Origin: CBIFVZ01 sp966185765
Lineage (GTDB): Bacteria; Pseudomonadota; Gammaproteobacteria; Enterobacterales; Enterobacteriaceae
Direction: 5' to 3'
Assembly: GCA_966185765.1 (NCBI GenBank)
Contig: CBIFVZ010000105.1
Coordinates: forward strand, 1 to 9,841
DNA length: 9,841 nucleotides
Made by a program: the position numbers and the translations under genes. Positions within the stretch are counted from its first letter, which is position 1. Every line of letters begins with the position of its first letter. This document shows, one piece after another, positions 1 to 5,793 of the stretch. Below the pieces are notes generated by a model that saw only the letters and a program-made list of their open reading frames with translations, did not search any database and had not been told where the DNA came from.

Positions 1-76
1 GGCTTTTTACGAGGCCAACCGCCCCTCGGCATGCACCTTGGGTTTCGCGAATCCTGTCGAATCCAGAATCAGCCCC
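1..76 (-). ncRNA. ssrA: tmRNA (ssrA), 5' portion, cut by window edge
   Basis: Read on the minus strand from 76 downwards, the sequence begins GGGGCTGATTCTGGATTCGA, the 5' end of enterobacterial tmRNA. It continues through the AAACCCAAGGTGCATGCCGA and GGGGCGGTTGGCCTCG segments to the window edge. tmRNA combines a tRNA-Ala-like acceptor with a short reading frame encoding a degradation tag, and frees ribosomes stalled on broken mRNA. Only the 5' acceptor strand, the D-arm region and the start of the first pseudoknot are inside; the tag frame and the 3' half are not. A few bases differ from E. coli (for example GACAGGATTCGCG instead of GACGGGATTTGCG). It lies downstream of, and in the same direction as, its partner smpB, as in E. 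coli. Confidence 0.95.
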
Positions 77-89
77 AAAGTAAGTTCGC

Positions 90-117
90 AGTATATCACA
101 CTTTTACATAATGAGAA
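90..117 (-). promoter_or_regulatory. ssrA promoter (extended -10)
   Basis: On the minus strand there is an extended -10, TGATATACT (hexamer 95 to 90), with a weaker -35 match TTCTCA (117 to 112) at 16-bp spacing. Transcription would start about 7 nt before the mature tmRNA 5' end at 76. This fits the known short 5' leader that RNase P removes from pre-tmRNA. Between here and the smpB terminator (118-276) I see no gene and no other clear element. Confidence 0.65.
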
Positions 118-276
118 TGGGCGGCTGTTCTCATGGCGATAATTCATGCAATGGCGTTGTCAGCGATGATGTCGCTCTGGTTCAGGTGGGGTAAGCGTGC
201 ATACTGAGCCGCGATTTATCAATACCGGCAAATTGCACAGGTTTGTAGTCGGGACATAATTAGTACACGGTGAAAT

Positions 277-301
277 GAAAAACTGCCGCGAAGCGGCAGT
301 T
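277..301 (-). terminator. Rho-independent terminator of smpB
   Basis: On the minus strand a perfect 9-bp stem (AACTGCCGC / GCGGCAGTT, 301-293 with 289-281) closes a 3-nt TTC loop and runs into a T tract. It begins about 10 nt after the smpB stop codon, so it should end the smpB transcript before ssrA. Confidence 0.88.
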
Positions 302-311
302 ATGGAAGGCG

Positions 312-794
312 TTAGCGGCCTGCGTTTTTCATGATACGCGCCTTATCCAGCTGCCATTCACGTTCTTTAACATCAGTACGCTTGTCGTGCTGTTTTTTGC
401 CTTTGGCGACGCCAATTTTGACCTTACACCAGGCGTTTTTCCAGTACAGCGAGAGCGCCACGATGGTGTAACCTTCACGATTAATCCGGCCGTAGAGCGT
501 ATCCAGTTCGCGCTGGTTCAACAGAAGTTTGCGCGTGCGTGTAGGGTCGCAAACCACGTGCGATGAGGCAACGCTCAGGGGTGTGAAGTTTGCGCCGAAT
601 AGAAACGCTTCACCGTCGCGCATGATGACATAGCTGTCACCGATATTCGCTTTACCGGCACGCAGCGATTTCACTTCCCAGCCCTGGAGAGAAAGGCCAG
701 CTTCGTATTCGTCTTCGATAAAATATTCATGGCGCGCGCGTTTGTTGAGCGCAATGGTGGCAGAACCCGGTTTGTGTGCTTTTTTCTTTGTCAT
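312..794 (-). CDS. smpB: SsrA-binding protein SmpB
   Basis: SmpB binds the tRNA-like domain of tmRNA, delivers it to the A site of stalled ribosomes and is essential for trans-translation. The 160-residue product is nearly identical to E. coli SmpB. It has the N-terminal start MTKKKAHKPGS, the oligonucleotide-binding barrel with GWEVKSLRAGKANI (about 38-51), the RTRKLLLNQREL segment (86-97) and the basic C-terminal tail KKQHDKR...KEREWQ...KARIMKN (about 133-157) that probes the empty mRNA channel. The frame is open 13 codons further upstream to 833, but the ATG at 794 gives the family's usual length and N-terminus. The ribosome site in front of it is weak (GAGCGG). It is divergent from ratA and immediately upstream of its RNA partner ssrA on the same strand. 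Confidence 0.97.
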   Translation of the reverse strand: MTKKKAHKPGSATIALNKRARHEYFIEDEYEAGLSLQGWEVKSLRAGKANIGDSYVIMRDGEAFLFGANFTPLSVASSHVVCDPTRTRKLLLNQRELDTLYGRINREGYTIVALSLYWKNAWCKVKIGVAKGKKQHDKRTDVKEREWQLDKARIMKNAGR

Positions 795-857
795 AGTGCC
801 GCTCAGTATACGTAATACGGTCATGAAACGCACCCCATCCTCGGGGGCAAGGCTGCA

Positions 858-866
858 ATATTAGCA
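858..866 (-). promoter_or_regulatory. Possible extended -10 for smpB
   Basis: On the minus strand TGCTAATAT (866 to 858) looks like an extended -10 box; I see no good -35. It would give a leader of roughly 55 nt containing a small CCCC/GGGG hairpin at about 832-848. A TATACT at 810-805 is too close to the smpB start to serve it. This is a weak call. Confidence 0.3.
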
Positions 867-883
867 TGTATTGCGGCGTAATT

Positions 884-912
884 TTTCTTTGCTGTTTTAG
901 AAATGTTATTAT
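884..912 (+). promoter_or_regulatory. Possible promoter of ratA-ratB
   Basis: TGTTATTAT (904-912) is an extended -10 match 17 bp after a poor -35, TTTCTT (884-889). The start site would be near 919, about 24 nt before the ratA ATG. It lies in the 148-bp divergent interval with smpB. Confidence 0.4.
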
Positions 913-942
913 CGCGAGGTTGTACGACGGACAGGAAACGGT

Positions 943-1380
943 ATGCCGCAGATTAGCCGTACAGCGCTTGTACCTTACAGCGCTGAGCAAATGTATCAGT
1001 TAGTGAATGATGTGAAATCGTATCCGGAATTTTTACCGGGCTGCACCGGCAGCCGGATTCTTGAGTCATCGGCGCAGCAGATGACCGCGGCCGTTGATGT
1101 CGCGAAAGCCGGAATCAGTAAAACATTCACCACCCGCAATACGTTGACCCGTAACCAGAGCATACTGATGAATCTGGTCGATGGGCCGTTTAAAAAACTG
1201 ATTGGTGGCTGGAAGTTTACGCCGTTAAGCGCTGATGCCTGCCGCATTGAGTTTCAGCTTGATTTTGAGTTTACCAACAAACTGATTGAACTGGCGTTTG
1301 GCCGCATCTTTAAAGAGCTGGCCTCCAATATGGTTCAGGCGTTCACCACCCGAGCAAAAGAGGTTTACCGTGTCGGCTGA
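943..1380 (+). CDS. ratA: RatA, START/Coq10-like family protein
   Basis: This 145-residue protein matches E. coli RatA (YfjG) from MPQISRTALVPYSAEQMY to the end. The family has a START-like (polyketide cyclase/Coq10) lipid-binding fold. Homologues of yeast Coq10 assist ubiquinone function, while E. coli RatA was described as a toxin that blocks association of ribosomal subunits; which role dominates cannot be read from sequence. Visible family segments are YPEFLPGC (27-34), the FTTRN strand (62-66), LVDGPFKKLIGGWKF (78-92) and the C-terminal helix from about 111 to 141. AGGA at 933-936 sits 6 nt before the ATG and sets the start; some E. coli records use a start further upstream. The 3' end overlaps ratB by 11 bp, so the two are probably translated together. 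Confidence 0.95.
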   Translation: MPQISRTALVPYSAEQMYQLVNDVKSYPEFLPGCTGSRILESSAQQMTAAVDVAKAGISKTFTTRNTLTRNQSILMNLVDGPFKKLIGGWKFTPLSADACRIEFQLDFEFTNKLIELAFGRIFKELASNMVQAFTTRAKEVYRVG

Positions 1381-1660
1381 AATCCGCGTCGAAGTGGTTT
1401 ATGCACTGCCTGAAAAGCAGTACCTGCGTACGGTTAGACTACGTGAAGGGGCGACGGTAGAGGAGGCGATTCGCTCCTCAGGTTTGCTGGAGCTGCGTTC
1501 AGATATCTCACTTTCGCAAAATAAAGTGGGCATATACAGCCGCCCGGTGAAACTGCACGATACCGTTCAGGATGGCGACCGGGTAGAAATTTACCGTCCA
1601 CTCATTGCCGACCCTAAAGAACTACGCCGTCAGCGTGCTGAACGTTCATCAAAGAAATAA
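1370..1660 (+). CDS. ratB: RatB, RnfH/UPF0125 family ubiquitin-fold protein
   Basis: A 96-residue protein matching E. coli RatB (YfjF) in length and sequence, with VVYALPEKQYL near the N-terminus, GATVEEAIRSSGLLELR in the middle and DGDRVEIYRPLIADPKELRR near the C-terminus. The family has a beta-grasp (ubiquitin/ThiS-like) fold and is related to RnfH; its molecular job is not established. Despite the name, it has not been shown to be an antitoxin for RatA, as far as I know. The start is a GTG at 1370 inside the end of ratA, preceded by AGAGG (1359-1363) at good spacing. The frame stays open upstream to 1286, but that part overlaps ratA in another frame and has no family similarity. There is no C-terminal Gly-Gly of the kind used for conjugation. 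Confidence 0.92.
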   Translation: MSAEIRVEVVYALPEKQYLRTVRLREGATVEEAIRSSGLLELRSDISLSQNKVGIYSRPVKLHDTVQDGDRVEIYRPLIADPKELRRQRAERSSKK

Positions 1661-1680
1661 GCAGTAAGTTGCAGTAAGTG
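1661..1680 (+). repeat. Tandem 10-bp direct repeat after ratB
   Basis: Immediately after the ratB stop, GCAGTAAGTT is followed by GCAGTAAGTG, two copies differing in the last base. It begins the 166-bp untranslated stretch between ratB and its terminator. Confidence 0.7.
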
Positions 1681-1708
1681 CTGCAAATGCTCGGTGCGAC
1701 AGACCCAC

Positions 1709-1726
1709 GCCTGTTTTCAAACAGGC
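1709..1726. repeat. Inverted repeat (GCCTGTTT / AAACAGGC)
   Basis: A perfect 8-bp inverted repeat with a 2-nt centre lies in the ratB 3' region. In RNA the loop would open to 4 nt or more. There is no T tract after it, so it is not a terminator. A second small hairpin, CTGGCT-GATA-AGCCAG, follows at 1784-1799. Confidence 0.6.
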
Positions 1727-1826
1727 TGCTGGTATGTGCTGTACTTCAACAGGATGTTGTTTAGCGTGTTGTATGGGGAAGGGCTGGCTGATAAGCCAGG
1801 CGTTCTCGTAATAAATGACAAACAAT

Positions 1827-1853
1827 AAAAAAGGTGCCATTGGCACCTTTTTT
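1827..1853. terminator. Bidirectional terminator between ratB and bamE
   Basis: The palindrome is A6-GGTGCC-ATT-GGCACC-T6. Read in either direction it gives a 6-bp GC-rich stem followed by six T's, so it can end both the rightward ratA-ratB transcript and the leftward bamE transcript, whose stop codon is 17 bp away. Confidence 0.92.
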
Positions 1854-1869
1854 CATTTCATACAGGCGG

Positions 1870-2205
1870 TTATTTGAGGGCCGGTTTGTTGTCAATGTTG
1901 GTCAGCACACCGCTGCTATCGAAGGTCAGCGTGAGCGTTTGTTGTGACACGTTTTCATGGCCCGGCTGCTGGCGGAAAATGTAGAACCAGGTATTGGTGC
2001 CGAACGGATCGGTGACCATCGGCGTACCCAGTGCGTAAGCAACCTGCTGTTGAGTCATACCTACACGGATTTTGGATACATCATTCGGTGCCAGATAGTT
2101 CCCCTGATTGATATCAGGACGGTAAACCACTTTCTCCAGCGTGGAACAGCCTGCGGTTAACATCAGGAGAACCGCTGCGGCAGCAGTCAGCATTTTACAG
2201 CGCAT
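1870..2205 (-). CDS. bamE: Outer-membrane assembly lipoprotein BamE (SmpA)
   Basis: BamE is a small outer-membrane lipoprotein of the BamABCDE complex, which folds beta-barrel proteins into the outer membrane. The 111-residue product starts with a lipoprotein signal peptide (MRCK, a hydrophobic run of about 5-18, lipobox LTAGC with Cys20 as the lipidated residue). The mature part carries the conserved VYRPDINQGNYL (27-38), KIRVGMTQQQVAYALGTP (45-62) and DPFGTNTWFY (66-75) segments. It ends two residues earlier than E. coli BamE (113 aa). An AGGA lies 11 nt before the ATG, slightly far. It is downstream of recN on the same strand, separated by 215 bp with no clear recN terminator, so some read-through from recN is possible. 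Confidence 0.96.
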   Translation of the reverse strand: MRCKMLTAAAAVLLMLTAGCSTLEKVVYRPDINQGNYLAPNDVSKIRVGMTQQQVAYALGTPMVTDPFGTNTWFYIFRQQPGHENVSQQTLTLTFDSSGVLTNIDNKPALK

Positions 2206-2259
2206 AGTAATTTGATTCCTTTTCTGGCCCGAACGGTTCGTGGCGCTTACTTGATATGC

Positions 2260-2290
2260 TGATGATAATAAACCTTCACTGAGTTTAAAA
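2260..2290 (-). promoter_or_regulatory. Possible bamE promoter (sigma-70 and/or sigma-E)
   Basis: On the minus strand TATTAT (2270 to 2265) could be a sigma-70 -10, but there is no good -35. Overlapping it, AAACTC (2286 to 2281) followed 15 bp later by TCATCA partly resembles a sigma-E promoter (GAACTT...TCTGA type). Several Bam genes, bamE included, are reported as sigma-E-controlled in E. coli, so this is the likely location, but the match is loose. Confidence 0.3.
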
Positions 2291-2420
2291 CCTTAACACG
2301 CCACAGTATGACCGCCGCGGATAAAAAAAGTTGGTTAATTCGCGGCAAGTCATTCAGCAAATTGCACAAAGCGACGTTTTTTTGTTCAGCAACCCGTTCA
2401 GGTAAAACTGTGCGCGTGTT

Positions 2421-4082
2421 TCAGGCAGCCAACAGTTCTTTAGCGTTGGCGAGCGCGTGGCGTGTGACTTCACTACCGCCCAGTAAGCGCGCCAGTTCCT
2501 GCAACCGTGCACGTTTATCCAGCGGTTGCATATGGGTTTCTGTCATTTCACCATCGGTTTCTTTACTGACAAAGAAATGCTGATGCCCACATCCGGCAAC
2601 CTGCGGCAGGTGAGTGACACACATTACCTGGGTGGATTCACCCAGCTGGCGCAGCATTTTACCGACTACGGCTGCCGTTGGGCCGCTGATCCCCACATCC
2701 ACTTCATCAAAAATCAGTGCTGGAGTTTCCATTTTCCGTGCCGTAATGACCTGAATAGCCAGGGCAATACGCGACAATTCGCCGCCTGAAGCGACTTTTG
2801 CCAACGGCTGTAAGGGCTGGCCTGGGTTAGTACACACGTGAAACTCAATGCGATCGCCACCCTCAGCCGTGAGGTGGTTTTCACTAAAGTTCACGTCAAT
2901 ATTCAACTGCCCGTGTGGCATGGAAAGTGAGCGCATACTCTCAGTAATCAGCTGTGCCAGTTCATGTGCACTGGCAACGCGGCTTTCATGCAGCTGACGT
3001 GCGACTTCCAGCGCTTGCTGGTGATGGCGTGCTACAGCCTGCATCAGTGCTTCCTGGTCGTCAGCCTGCGAGTCTATCAGGCTTTGCTCATCCAGCATCT
3101 GTTGGTGCAGCGCTGGTAACGCCTCTGGGGCGATGTGGTGCTTACGTGCCAGTGAGATTTGTCGTGAAATGCGCTGTTCGAGTTCATACAGGCGATTTGG
3201 ATCAAGGTCCATGCGCTCACAGTAGTGGCGCAACTCATCGCTGGCTTCGCTTATCTGGATGGCGGCTTCTTCCAGCATGTTAAGGATGCCAGAGAGTCTG
3301 TCGTCCATACCGATCAGTTCCGTCACCAGGTGGCGTACGCTGTAAAGCTGGCTCTGGAGAGTGTTTTCGTCGCCGTCGGCGAGAATATTCAGGGCCTGCT
3401 GGCTGATAGACAGCAGTTGGCCGCTGTTTGCCAGGCGCTTGTACTCTTCGTCGATTTGCTCGAACTCACCGGCACGTGGGGCAAAGTCGTTGAGCTCTTT
3501 TAACTGATAATGCAGCAACTCTGCGCGGGCGGCGCGCTCCTGGCTTTGTTGCTGATGGCTGGCTAAATCGCGGCAGCTCTGGTGCCACTGTTTATAGCGC
3601 TCAGCCATTGTTTCAAGCAACGTATTGTCACCTGTATAGCCATCAAGCAGGCTTTTCTGATGTTCAGGACGCAGCAATTGCTGGTGCGCGTGTTGACCGT
3701 GAATCTGAATCAGTAACTGGCCCAGTTCGCGCAGCTGAGACAGGGGGACAGCGGTACCATTGATGAAACCGCGTGAGCGCCCGTCTGCGCTAATTGAGCG
3801 GCGAAGCAGGCACTCACTTGCGTCTTCAAGCTCGTTTTCTTCCAACCAGCGGCGAGCAGCAGGCGTGTCTTTTAAAGAAAAGCGTGCACAGAGGTCGGCA
3901 CGTGCGGCACCCGGGCGCACCATTTCAGCCTCAGCGCGACCGCCAAGACACAGCCCCAGCGCATCAATAGCAATGGACTTACCTGCGCCAGTCTCGCCAG
4001 TGATAGCCGTCATGCCTTTCTGAAAATCGATTTCCAGCTCGCGAACGATAGCAAAGTTGCTGATTGTGAGTTGTGCCAGCAT
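2421..4082 (-). CDS. recN: DNA repair protein RecN (SMC-like ATPase)
   Basis: RecN is an SMC-like ATPase recruited to RecA at double-strand breaks; it helps hold and recombine broken chromosomes. The 553-residue product equals E. coli RecN in length. Walker A GETGAGKS is at about 29-36, two long coiled-coil arms fill the middle (about 150-360), and the C-terminal head has the signature SGGELSR (432-438), Walker B ALIFDEVD (about 455-462) and the H-loop VTHLPQ (about 489-494). The ATG at 4082 is chosen because AGGAG ends 7 nt before it; an in-frame GTG at 4088 lies only 1 nt from the same site. Expression should be SOS-induced: three LexA-type boxes cover the promoter just upstream. The C-terminus ends in LLAA, like a ClpXP-recognised tail, consistent with RecN's known rapid turnover. 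Confidence 0.97.
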   Translation of the reverse strand: MLAQLTISNFAIVRELEIDFQKGMTAITGETGAGKSIAIDALGLCLGGRAEAEMVRPGAARADLCARFSLKDTPAARRWLEENELEDASECLLRRSISADGRSRGFINGTAVPLSQLRELGQLLIQIHGQHAHQQLLRPEHQKSLLDGYTGDNTLLETMAERYKQWHQSCRDLASHQQQSQERAARAELLHYQLKELNDFAPRAGEFEQIDEEYKRLANSGQLLSISQQALNILADGDENTLQSQLYSVRHLVTELIGMDDRLSGILNMLEEAAIQISEASDELRHYCERMDLDPNRLYELEQRISRQISLARKHHIAPEALPALHQQMLDEQSLIDSQADDQEALMQAVARHHQQALEVARQLHESRVASAHELAQLITESMRSLSMPHGQLNIDVNFSENHLTAEGGDRIEFHVCTNPGQPLQPLAKVASGGELSRIALAIQVITARKMETPALIFDEVDVGISGPTAAVVGKMLRQLGESTQVMCVTHLPQVAGCGHQHFFVSKETDGEMTETHMQPLDKRARLQELARLLGGSEVTRHALANAKELLAA

Positions 4083-4092
4083 AGCCACTCTC

Positions 4093-4108
4093 CTGTATGA
4101 AATGTCAG
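4093..4108 (-). promoter_or_regulatory. Third, degenerate LexA box of recN
   Basis: On the minus strand CTGACATTTCATACAG is CTGA-N8-ACAG, one base off the CTGT-N8-ACAG core. It ends 10 nt before the recN start codon and partly overlaps the ribosome-binding region. E. coli recN also carries a weaker third box close to its start. Confidence 0.5.
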
Positions 4109-4110
4109 GG

Positions 4111-4126
4111 CTGTGTTTTCATACAG
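4111..4126 (-). promoter_or_regulatory. LexA box of recN (perfect core)
   Basis: CTGTATGAAAACACAG on the minus strand is a full CTGT-N8-ACAG LexA operator. It overlaps the last bases of the recN -10 and the expected start site, so bound LexA would block RNA polymerase. Confidence 0.85.
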
Positions 4127-4152
4127 TATATACTGGCGTTTTATACAGTAAA
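4125..4152 (-). promoter_or_regulatory. recN promoter
   Basis: On the minus strand TTTACT (-35, 4152 to 4147) and TATACT (-10, 4130 to 4125) are spaced by 16 bp. Both hexamers overlap LexA boxes. The whole control region fits in the 86 bp between the nadK stop and the recN start. Confidence 0.7.
4133..4148 (-). promoter_or_regulatory. LexA box of recN (upstream)
   Basis: CTGTATAAAACGCCAG on the minus strand is CTGT-N8-CCAG, one base off the consensus core. It lies between the -35 and -10. The equivalent E. coli recN box also has a CCAG half-site. Confidence 0.75.
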
Positions 4153-4168
4153 GCAGCAAAGTGCGTTT

Positions 4169-5047
4169 TTAGAACAATTTTTTTGACCAGCCCAACTTGG
4201 AGCTTAACGTATTAAAGTAGCTGTAATCTTTGGGATGAATCAGGTTGAGGTGGTAGTCGCAACGCTGGATGAGGACGTCTTCGCCTTCCTGGATGGGTAA
4301 GGCAATCTGACTGTCGCAACTGATTTCAAGGTCACTGCGCATATGTGAGAAGCGCAGACGTATGGTGCTGCGGCTGTCGATAACCAGCGGGCGTGCCGAA
4401 AGCGTGTGGGGAAACATCGGCACCAGCGCAATCGCATCAAGCGAAGGCGTCAGGATGGGGCCACCAGCCGACAGAGAATAGGCAGTAGAGCCTGTGGGGG
4501 TGGAGATAATAAGGCCATCTGAGCGTTGAGAAAACGCAAAGCGCTCGTCGATATAGACCTCAAACTCAATCATGTGCGCGACTTTACCGGGATGCAGCAC
4601 GACTTCATTAATGGCTGTGCTCATGCGTGTCTGGCTATCGCGACGGCACACTTGCGCTTCCAGCAAAAAGCGTTGCTCGGTAATGTAGTGGCCGTCCAGT
4701 ACATCAGCGAGTTGTTGCTGGGCGTTATCCGGGTCAAGGTCAGTGAGAAAACCGAGATTTCCACGGTTGATGCCAATGACTTTGATGTCATAACGCGCCA
4801 GCACACGAGCGGCGCCCAGCATGTTACCATCCCCCCCGACAACCACCGCAAGATCTGCCTGCTGGCCAATTTCCGCCAGCGTGCCGGTTTTGGCCTGTTT
4901 GAGCTGTAGCTCCTGGGCGATTTGCTGCTCGACAATAACGTCATAGCCCGCATCACTCAGCCAGCGCCACAGCATTTCGTGCGTTGTTAACGCAGTGGGA
5001 TGGCGTGGATGCCCGACAATACCGATACAGTTGAAATGTTTGTTCAT
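4169..5047 (-). CDS. nadK: NAD kinase (ATP-dependent)
   Basis: NadK phosphorylates NAD at the 2'-hydroxyl of its adenosine ribose using ATP, and is the cytosolic source of NADP. The 292-residue product has the same length as E. coli NadK and the same C-terminal sequence SKLGWSKKLF. The catalytic GGDGN motif is at 71-75, GINRGNLGFLTD at 92-103, the NE pair of the NAD site at 147-148, and the conserved STPTGSTAYSLSAGGPI at 182-198. The ATG at 5047 has an AGG only 4 nt upstream and a second AGGA about 9 nt further; I see no better start. It is divergent from grpE across 126 bp. I found no convincing nadK promoter there and no terminator after the stop, so nadK transcription may run into recN. 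Confidence 0.97.
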   Translation of the reverse strand: MNKHFNCIGIVGHPRHPTALTTHEMLWRWLSDAGYDVIVEQQIAQELQLKQAKTGTLAEIGQQADLAVVVGGDGNMLGAARVLARYDIKVIGINRGNLGFLTDLDPDNAQQQLADVLDGHYITEQRFLLEAQVCRRDSQTRMSTAINEVVLHPGKVAHMIEFEVYIDERFAFSQRSDGLIISTPTGSTAYSLSAGGPILTPSLDAIALVPMFPHTLSARPLVIDSRSTIRLRFSHMRSDLEISCDSQIALPIQEGEDVLIQRCDYHLNLIHPKDYSYFNTLSSKLGWSKKLF

Positions 5048-5100
5048 TTTTCCTGGTGGTCCTTATAACGGGGCGCATGTTCCACAATATGCCAGGTTCC

Positions 5101-5128
5101 CTTGAATCCCGGAAACTGATCCCCATAA
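5101..5128 (+). promoter_or_regulatory. Sigma-32 heat-shock promoter of grpE
   Basis: CTTGAAT (5101-5107), a 13-bp spacer, then CCCCATAA (5121-5128) closely match the RpoH consensus CTTGAAA-N13-15-CCCCATNT. The start would fall near 5133, giving a leader of about 40 nt. Heat induction of grpE is established in E. coli. Confidence 0.85.
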
Positions 5129-5173
5129 TAAGCGAATCTGAGAGATGAAAGCTAAAGAAACGCGGAGATTTTC

Positions 5174-5758
5174 ATGAGTAGTAAAGAACAGAAGCAGACG
5201 GAAGAGCAAGTCTCTGATGAGCGCACCACGGATCAGCACGAAGAAGTGGAGGTTGTTGATACCGCTGTTGAGGTCGACGCACGCGATGAACGTATCGCCA
5301 ATCTTGAAGTGCAGTTAGCCGAAGTCCAGGAGCGCGAACGCGATGCGCTGCTGCGCGCTAAAGCAGAAATGGATAACCTGCGCCGCCGTACCGAACAGGA
5401 CGTTGAAAAAGCGCATAAGTTCGCGCTGGAGAAGTTCGTCAATGAACTGCTGCCGGTGCTGGACAGCCTCGACAGGGCGCTGGAAGTGGCCGATAAAGAG
5501 GGTGCTGGCATGGCGGCAATGATTGAAGGCATTGAGCTGACCCGTAAGTCAATGCTGGACGTGGTGCGTAAGTTTGGCGTTGACGTGGTGGGCGACATTA
5601 ACGTGCCGTTCAACCCGGACGTACACCAGGCCATCGCGATGGTGGAATCAGATGAGGTGTCGCCAAATCACGTGCTGATGGTGATGCAAAAGGGCTATAC
5701 CCTCAATGGTCGCACTATTCGTGCGGCGATGGTTTCGGTTGCTAAAACCAAAGGTTAA
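5174..5758 (+). CDS. grpE: Nucleotide exchange factor GrpE
   Basis: GrpE is the dimeric exchange factor that releases ADP from DnaK in the DnaK-DnaJ-GrpE chaperone cycle, and it also acts as a thermosensor. The 194-residue product is three shorter than E. coli GrpE (197), the difference lying in the variable acidic N-terminus (about 1-38). The long paired helix follows (about 38-90, with RAKAEMDNLRRRTEQDVEKAHKFALEKF), then the four-helix bundle region with LLPVLDSLDRAL (92-103), and the C-terminal beta domain with the family signature MQKGYTLNGRTIRAAMV (171-187). GGAG at 5164-5167 lies 6 nt before the ATG. It is a single-gene unit under a sigma-32 promoter, converging on yfjD. Confidence 0.97.
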   Translation: MSSKEQKQTEEQVSDERTTDQHEEVEVVDTAVEVDARDERIANLEVQLAEVQERERDALLRAKAEMDNLRRRTEQDVEKAHKFALEKFVNELLPVLDSLDRALEVADKEGAGMAAMIEGIELTRKSMLDVVRKFGVDVVGDINVPFNPDVHQAIAMVESDEVSPNHVLMVMQKGYTLNGRTIRAAMVSVAKTKG

Positions 5759-5765
5759 TGACTCT

Positions 5766-5789
5766 GGCCCCTCGGTCAGAGGGGCCTTT
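5766..5789 (+). terminator. grpE terminator
   Basis: An 8-bp stem GGCCCCTC / GAGGGGCC closes a 5-nt GGTCA loop and is followed by only TTTGC. The stem is strong but the T tract short. In the minus direction there is no T run, so it would not clearly end the converging yfjD transcript. It lies in the 35-bp gap between the grpE and yfjD stops. Confidence 0.7.
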
Positions 5790-5793
5790 GCAT

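Noticed and set aside
1..311. Possible integration site or prophage edge near ssrA, since tmRNA genes are common island targets
   Set aside because: Integration uses the 3' end of ssrA, which lies outside the window. Nothing inside the window looks like an integrase, an attachment repeat or phage DNA.
795..833. 13-codon N-terminal extension of smpB starting at 833
   Set aside because: The family starts at MTKKKAHKPG (160 aa). The extension has no similarity and no better ribosome site.
943..1660. ratA-ratB as a classical type II toxin-antitoxin pair
   Set aside because: The overlap and the names suggest it, but RatA is a Coq10/START-like protein and RatB an RnfH-family ubiquitin-fold protein conserved in the core genome. 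I know of no evidence that RatB neutralises RatA.
2206..2420. Search for a recN terminator, including the CCGCG...CGCGG inverted repeat near 2314-2345 and the repeated GTTCAG near 2384-2400
   Set aside because: The inverted repeat has a loop of about 20 nt with its T run inside the loop, and GTTCAG is a direct repeat that forms no stem. Neither makes a believable intrinsic terminator.
2526..4023. Several plus-strand frames within recN (2526-2789, 2954-3283, 3225-3503, 3760-4023)
   Set aside because: recN accounts for the whole region on the minus strand with conserved motifs throughout. The frames have no independent support.
5233..5634. 133-codon frame antisense to grpE, very rich in serine and threonine
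   Set aside because: Composition is typical of the complement of an acidic, Glu/Asp-rich gene. It lies wholly within grpE and has no ribosome site or family similarity that I can see.
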